A stretch of 29,036 nucleotides of DNA from a virus. The stretch spans positions 1-29,036 of IMG/VR virus record IMGVR_UViG_3300005511_000053, one strand, 5' to 3'. The notes below the pieces were generated by a model. It saw nothing but the letters and a program-made list of their open reading frames with translations, did not search any database and was not told the origin of the DNA. How positions within the stretch are numbered: the stretch's first letter is position 1; each line of letters begins with the position of its first letter. This document shows, piece by piece, positions 25,304-29,036 of the stretch. Both the position numbers and the translations under genes were made by a program.

Positions 25304-26089
25304 ATGTTGGAAGACGCGGAGTACAAGAAGGAGTACGACAAGGCAGCGGCAGATCTCGAAGCGGCGGCGCAAGCCACTACCGCAAGGGGCGCCGATGGCA
25401 AATTCGTAAAGGTCGAAGAGGTTGCAAAGCCTCCTGAGACTGAAGCGAAGGCCGAACCTGAGGTCACCAAGACCGAAGAGGCAAAACCGGTAGACGAACT
25501 CGCCGAACTTCGTGCGCGTGTCGAAAAGGCCGAGAAGATCGCCAAGGATAACCAAGCCTGGGCGACCAAACTCAGCCAGGAGCGCGCGCAGGAGCGACGT
25601 GAGCGTGAAGCCGCAGAGCGAGCAGCAGCAAAGCCGGCGATTTTGGATGCAAATCCAGAGCTGGCTGATGCAATTCGCTATGTGGCAAGCGAGCCTACTC
25701 CGACTGCTTCGAGGGTTGACCCTCAAGAGGAATGGCGCGTCACGATTGAGAAGGCGCACCCCGGGATTTTCGATGTCTCCATCGACCCCGATCTTGAGAA
25801 GGCTGTCATGGCGAGATTTCAAGCCCTCGGGGCTGAGGTCAATGACCCACTCGTGTGCATCCGTGAAATCACAGCAGAGAAATTGGCGCACACCGAGCGC
25901 CTTATCGGCAAGCGAGTAGCTGTCGAGAGCGCGAAGAGTGCAGAAAAGTCCGCGATGAGCGTGCCTGGAGCTGGCGGCAGCGGTGGGGTGAAAACTCCCG
26001 TTGACCCCGATCTGGAAGCGCGCAATCGCATCCTCAACATGTCGCCATCCGAGTTCGAAAAGGAACGCAGGAAGGTGCTTGGATACTGA
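25304..26089 (+). CDS. Putative scaffolding protein
   Basis: A 261-aa highly charged protein without Cys. It has an acidic Ala/Lys/Glu-rich N-terminus (EVAKPPETEAKAEPEVTKTE), a long coiled coil (LAELRARVEKAEKIAKDNQA and KLSQERAQERREREAAERAA, ~65-110), a more globular segment (~120-200) and a Gly-rich linker before a C-terminal helical end (MSPSEFEKERRKVLGY), which could be the coat-binding element. Composition, coiled coil and the place directly before the capsid gene are those of scaffolds. AAGGAG precedes the ATG. Confidence 0.75.
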   Translation: MLEDAEYKKEYDKAAADLEAAAQATTARGADGKFVKVEEVAKPPETEAKAEPEVTKTEEAKPVDELAELRARVEKAEKIAKDNQAWATKLSQERAQERREREAAERAAAKPAILDANPELADAIRYVASEPTPTASRVDPQEEWRVTIEKAHPGIFDVSIDPDLEKAVMARFQALGAEVNDPLVCIREITAEKLAHTERLIGKRVAVESAKSAEKSAMSVPGAGGSGGVKTPVDPDLEARNRILNMSPSEFEKERRKVLGY

Positions 26090-26105
26090 AAGTAGGTAAA
26101 CCAAA

Positions 26106-27095
26106 ATGGCAAACACTTCCCTCACGCAAGTCCCTCCTGGGGTACAGGCGTTTTACGACCGCAACCTTCTGACCCGTGCTCAGCCGGCTGAAGTGCATGG
26201 CCGATTCGGTCAAAAGCGCCCCATCGCTAAGCGTAACGGCAACCAGATCAAGTTCCGCCGCTATTCGCAACTGGCCGTCGCATCGACGCCGCTCACCGAA
26301 GGCGTGACGCCGGCAGGCTCCAGCCTCGCTGTCACCGACCTGACCGCCACGCTCGCGCAGTACGGCGACTACATCACCCTGACGGACATGGTTTCCATGA
26401 CCAACCAGGATGCGGTGGTCACTGAGGCTACCGACGTTCTGGGCGATCAAGCCGGCACGACCATCGACCAAGCGCGCCGCGATGTGCTGGTGGCCGGCAC
26501 CAACGCGCTCTATGCGAACGGTGTGGCCAACCGCGCCGCGGTGAACGTCAAGATCTCCAGCGCCGACCTGGACAAGGCCATCCGCTTCCTGAAGGTGCAG
26601 AACGCCAAGTACGTGAAGGACGGCATCATGCCGACCGACGCCGTTGGCACTGGCTCCGTCCGCAAGGCGTTCATCGCCATCGTTCACCCGGATGTCGAGT
26701 TCGACCTCGAAAACATCACCGGTTACCGCTCGGTGTCGGACTACGGTTCGCAGGAAGGCGTGATCGAGGATGAGATCGGCGCGTACAAGAACATTCGCTT
26801 CGTGTCGTCCACGAACGCGAAGATCTTCCCGGGTGCTGGCGCCGCGGGTACGACGGTCTACAAGAACAACGGCGCGAACTTCGACGTGTACTGCACGCTG
26901 ATCTTTGCCGCCAATTCCTACGGCGTCTGCCCGCTGTCGGGTGAAGCGATGAACACCTACGTGAAGTCGCTCGGTTCGGCTGGCACTGCTGACCCGCTGG
27001 AGCAGCGCTCGACCGTTGGCTGGAAGGCCACCACCACGACCAAGATCCTGAACGATTCTTGGATGGTCCGCATCGAGAGCGCGGCCAGCCTGTAA
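26106..27095 (+). CDS. Major capsid protein, N4-gp56 family
   Basis: A 329-aa protein with the N4-gp56 capsid pattern: AFYDRNLLTRAQPAEVHGRF at the start, KRNGNQIKFRRYSQLAVAST, PLTEGVTPAGSSLAVTDLTA, LAQYGDYITLTDMVSMTNQD, then FIAIVHPDVEFDLENITGY and YKNIRFVSSTNAKIFPGAGA. It should adopt the HK97 fold and build the head around the scaffold. Codon use is strongly GC-ending, as expected of a highly expressed gene. A stable UUCG hairpin follows the stop. Confidence 0.9.
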   Translation: MANTSLTQVPPGVQAFYDRNLLTRAQPAEVHGRFGQKRPIAKRNGNQIKFRRYSQLAVASTPLTEGVTPAGSSLAVTDLTATLAQYGDYITLTDMVSMTNQDAVVTEATDVLGDQAGTTIDQARRDVLVAGTNALYANGVANRAAVNVKISSADLDKAIRFLKVQNAKYVKDGIMPTDAVGTGSVRKAFIAIVHPDVEFDLENITGYRSVSDYGSQEGVIEDEIGAYKNIRFVSSTNAKIFPGAGAAGTTVYKNNGANFDVYCTLIFAANSYGVCPLSGEAMNTYVKSLGSAGTADPLEQRSTVGWKATTTTKILNDSWMVRIESAASL

Positions 27096-27102
27096 AGCAA
27101 CT

Positions 27103-27122
27103 TCCCCCGCTTCGGCGGGGGA
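27103..27122 (+). terminator. Stable UUCG hairpin after the capsid gene
   Basis: TCCCCCGC (27103-27110), TTCG, GCGGGGGA (27115-27122): an 8-bp stem with a UUCG tetraloop. No T run follows, so it may protect the capsid mRNA 3' end or mark a processing point rather than end transcription. Confidence 0.5.
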
Positions 27123-27143
27123 GCTTCATTCAAAGGAATCATC

Positions 27144-27467
27144 ATGGCACTGACTACCAACACCCAATCCGCACATCAGGTGCGCAACCAAGCTGTAGGC
27201 GTCATCGTCACCGATGCTGGCGCTGCGGCGGACACCACGATCACGGTCGGCTTCCTGCCGCGCGTCGTTCGCTTCCACAACATCACGGACCGCATCAGCG
27301 ATGAGTGGTTCGAAGGCATGACGGCGTTCAACTCGCTGCACACCATCGCCGCAGGAACGCGCACCCTGGAAACCACGAACGGCATCTCGGTGGGATCGAA
27401 CGCCTTCACCGTCAAGGCCGCAACCATCTTGGCATCCAAGACCTACGCCTGGGAAGCCATCGGCTGA
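27144..27467 (+). CDS. Small head-associated protein
   Basis: A 107-aa beta-rich protein with many Thr, Ala and Val: MALTTNTQSAHQVRNQAVGV, then TITVGFLPRVVRFHNITDRI and NAFTVKAATILASKTYAWEA. AAAGGAATC precedes the ATG. Size, composition and position right after the capsid gene suggest a head decoration or stabilising protein. No family recognised. Confidence 0.7.
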   Translation: MALTTNTQSAHQVRNQAVGVIVTDAGAAADTTITVGFLPRVVRFHNITDRISDEWFEGMTAFNSLHTIAAGTRTLETTNGISVGSNAFTVKAATILASKTYAWEAIG

Positions 27468-27489
27468 TCTGGCTCCTTCCCCTCAACTC

Positions 27490-27517
27490 AAGGCCCGGCT
27501 AACCCCCGGGCCTTTTT
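27490..27517 (+). terminator. Intrinsic terminator between head genes
   Basis: AAGGCCCGG (27490-27498) pairs perfectly with CCGGGCCTT (27506-27514) over a 7-base loop, followed by TTT. A strong hairpin in mid-operon probably acts as a partial stop that keeps capsid and decoration proteins in excess over the tail proteins. Confidence 0.75.
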
Positions 27518-27531
27518 CTTTGGAGAAACAA

Positions 27532-27813
27532 ATGACTGATGAAGTGATGGAAAAGCCGGCGAGTGGTCGCAAGGCACTCAAGAAGTACTCAATCACCTTC
27601 CATTCGGGCGAAGGCAAGGCCGAGGCGGAAGACGTGGTGATCGGCCACAACTGCAAGCTGAATCGCTTCCAGCGCGATGTCGAGACGACGATTGATGAGA
27701 ACTTCCTGAGCGTCTTGAAGGATGCGGTCATCAAGACTGTGGTCAAAGGCGACGACGGCGTGGAGCGTGAGGTCACGATCCCGCGTTTCTCGTACACGCT
27801 CAATCCGCTCTAA
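27532..27813 (+). CDS. Hypothetical structural-region protein
   Basis: A 93-aa protein starting MTDEVMEKPASGRKALKKYS, then ITFHSGEGKAEAEDVVIGHN and VLKDAVIKTVVKGDDGVERE. It looks like a compact alpha/beta fold. GGAGAAACAA precedes the ATG. It is the first gene after the internal terminator and sits before the gp4-like gene. Possibly a head-completion or assembly factor; unassigned. Confidence 0.7.
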   Translation: MTDEVMEKPASGRKALKKYSITFHSGEGKAEAEDVVIGHNCKLNRFQRDVETTIDENFLSVLKDAVIKTVVKGDDGVEREVTIPRFSYTLNPL

Positions 27814-27816
27814 GCC

Positions 27817-28503
27817 ATGGCCTGGACGCTCACTGCCATCGAGGTCATCCGTGGGGCGCTGCAGTTGTGCGGTGCTATCGGCGTGGGCGAAACCATTGCG
27901 GATGAGGATGCAGACCTGTGCATGGACTCGCTTACAGGTGTGCTCAAGGAACTGCCTCTACAGGGCTTCGCGTGGCCGGAGGTGTCGAGCACTCCCGTAG
28001 CAGTGGCATGGTCTGGCGTCACGCCGAGCGTCGTAACCCCGCCTGCCGACTATTTTGAGTCGCCGTTCCTCAAGTACACGGATGCGTCTGGGGTGGGAAG
28101 GCTGCTCACGCGCATCCCGAAGTGGAACTATGAGCAACTGGACCTTACGAAGACGGCGACCTATCCGCAGCTGTACTACATTGCGCCCGATCTGACCTTC
28201 AAGCTGTGGCCGACGCCCACGCAGAACCCGAACCTCACGCTCACCTACCAGTCGATCATCGCTGACCCGGTGCTGACGGCCACGCCGAGTATCCAGCAGC
28301 AGTATCTGAACTGCCTTCAGTACTTCCTTGCCGACGAAATCTGCCTGAAGTACGGCGTCCCTCAGGATGTCCGCGCCGAGATCGCAGCGCGTGCGGCGCA
28401 GAAGAAGTTCCTGATGAACCAGTGGGCCATCGATCAGGGTCCCGTGGCCTTCACGGTCGATGACTACTGCTATCCGCGGAATGGGCCGCTCGAATGGCGC
28501 TGA
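27817..28503 (+). CDS. P22 gp4-like head-to-tail connector protein
   Basis: A 228-aa protein whose start (LTAIEVIRGALQLCGAIGVG, ADLCMDSLTGVLKELPLQGF) and C-terminal part (QYLNCLQYFLADEICLKYGV, RAEIAARAAQKKFLMNQWAI) match the P22 tail accessory factor gp4 and related packaged-DNA stabilisation proteins in order of helices and in length. Twelve copies bind under the portal after packaging and prepare it for gp10 and tailspike. The next gene is gp10-like, as in P22. Some gp4 relatives carry muralytic activity; no such motif is clear here. Confidence 0.75.
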   Translation: MAWTLTAIEVIRGALQLCGAIGVGETIADEDADLCMDSLTGVLKELPLQGFAWPEVSSTPVAVAWSGVTPSVVTPPADYFESPFLKYTDASGVGRLLTRIPKWNYEQLDLTKTATYPQLYYIAPDLTFKLWPTPTQNPNLTLTYQSIIADPVLTATPSIQQQYLNCLQYFLADEICLKYGVPQDVRAEIAARAAQKKFLMNQWAIDQGPVAFTVDDYCYPRNGPLEWR

Positions 28504-29036
28504 AACCTGTCGCCCTCTTCGGCTTGGGGAACTTCGGAAAGTCGTACAACGTTGACTCGCAGAAGCGCACCAACCTGTATGCCGAGGTCCAGCGGGATGG
28601 GGAGAAGGGCAACCTTACGCTATACCCGACGCCCGGGCTGACGACATTCGTCAACTTCGGTGCGAACCCGAGCCGCGGCGCCTGGAAGAAAGACGATGTT
28701 CTGTACATCGTGAACCGCTCCAGCCTGTGGAAGCTCACGAACGACGGGACGATGACGAACATTGGCACGCTGGCCACTTCTGCCGGCCGCGTGGACATGA
28801 CCGACAACGGCACGCAGATCATCATGGTGGATGGACCCAATGGGTACATCTACAACACCTCGACGCTCGCATTCACGCAGATCACATCGCCCGGGTTCCC
28901 TGGTGGCGATACGGTCACTTTCCTGAATGGCTATTTCATCGTCAGTAAGCCGAATTCGGGGCAGTTCTTCGTCTCTGCGCTATATGACGGGCTGACCTGG
29001 GCGGCGCTGGACTTCGCCACGGCGGAATCCAACCCA
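28494..29036 (+). CDS. P22 gp10-like packaged DNA stabilisation protein, partial
   Basis: Reading from the ATG at 28494 (10 bp overlap with the gp4-like gene) gives 181 codons open to the window edge. MALKPVALFGLGNFGKSYNV is followed by RTNLYAEVQRDGEKGNLTLY, PTPGLTTFVNFG, repeating beta strands (LYIVNRSSLWKLTNDGTMTN, IIMVDGPNGYIYNTSTLAFT) and FFVSALYDGLTWAALDFATA, the pattern of P22 gp10, which closes the portal and holds the tail needle. The full protein would be ~450-500 aa; the C-terminus is outside the window. Confidence 0.75.
   Translation, partial: MALKPVALFGLGNFGKSYNVDSQKRTNLYAEVQRDGEKGNLTLYPTPGLTTFVNFGANPSRGAWKKDDVLYIVNRSSLWKLTNDGTMTNIGTLATSAGRVDMTDNGTQIIMVDGPNGYIYNTSTLAFTQITSPGFPGGDTVTFLNGYFIVSKPNSGQFFVSALYDGLTWAALDFATAESNP

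Noticed and set aside
1-29036. CRISPR array, toxin-antitoxin pair or diversity-generating retroelement
   Set aside because: No regularly spaced repeats of CRISPR size, no reverse transcriptase with template/variable repeats and no recognisable toxin-antitoxin pair were seen on either strand.

Overview
The window is the left end of an integrated lambdoid prophage in a high-GC bacterium, most likely of the order Burkholderiales (Comamonadaceae-like). The first ~100 bases encode the N-terminus of a ferrochelatase (hemH) on the minus strand. Everything after that is phage: a lambda-type integrase and excisionase at the host junction, then a complete early and regulatory region, then the start of the structural genes. 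The host assignment is inference from the ferrochelatase N-terminus and base composition. The right prophage end lies outside the window.

Layout. (1) 1-192: start of hemH and the presumed attL, with three CGGTAGGAA-like repeats exactly 11 bp apart beside the 3' end of int, as in the lambda P' arm. (2) 193-10925, minus strand: one long, tightly overlapping early left operon. In order of transcription it holds small unknown proteins, a nest of tiny membrane proteins, RecT, a YqaJ/lambda-exonuclease-type nuclease, accessory proteins, a MazG-like protein, a Dam-like adenine methyltransferase, a C5 cytosine methyltransferase broken at a run of nine G, more small proteins, xis and int. (3) 10926-11358: an untranslated leader with an 18-bp inverted repeat, a leftward promoter overlapped by two operators, and the terminator of the lysogenic operon. 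(4) 11359-12807, minus: repressor (S24 type), a lipoprotein and a two-TM membrane protein, probably co-expressed in the lysogen. (5) 12808-12880: a lambda-like divergent control region with three operators of the same ATGCG-N4-CGCAT consensus. (6) 12881-20597, plus: Cro-like protein, small membrane proteins, an HNH-AP2 endonuclease, an O-like replication protein carrying a candidate origin (three 10-bp iterons, then a purine tract), a P-like helicase-loader candidate, and a nin-like run of short overlapping genes including NinB and NinG. (7) 20598-21018: two odd tRNA genes (Thr-like and class II Tyr-like) with terminators. (8) 21063-29036, plus: small and large terminase, a 731-aa portal, a scaffold candidate, an N4-gp56-type major capsid protein, and P22 gp4- and gp10-like tail/DNA-stabilisation proteins, the last cut by the window edge.

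How it works together: repressor and Cro compete for shared operators at both early promoters. The left operon supplies homologous recombination, DNA modification and excision/integration; the right operon supplies replication and nin functions. No N-like or CII-like protein was recognised. The head genes point to a short-tailed (podovirus-like) virion.

The observations most worth following are the conserved operator set with apparently SD-less cI and cro; the structured left-operon leader; the repressor-linked lipoprotein/membrane-protein pair; the poly-G switch-like tract in the methyltransferase; the candidate origin; and the two tRNAs with abnormal anticodon loops.
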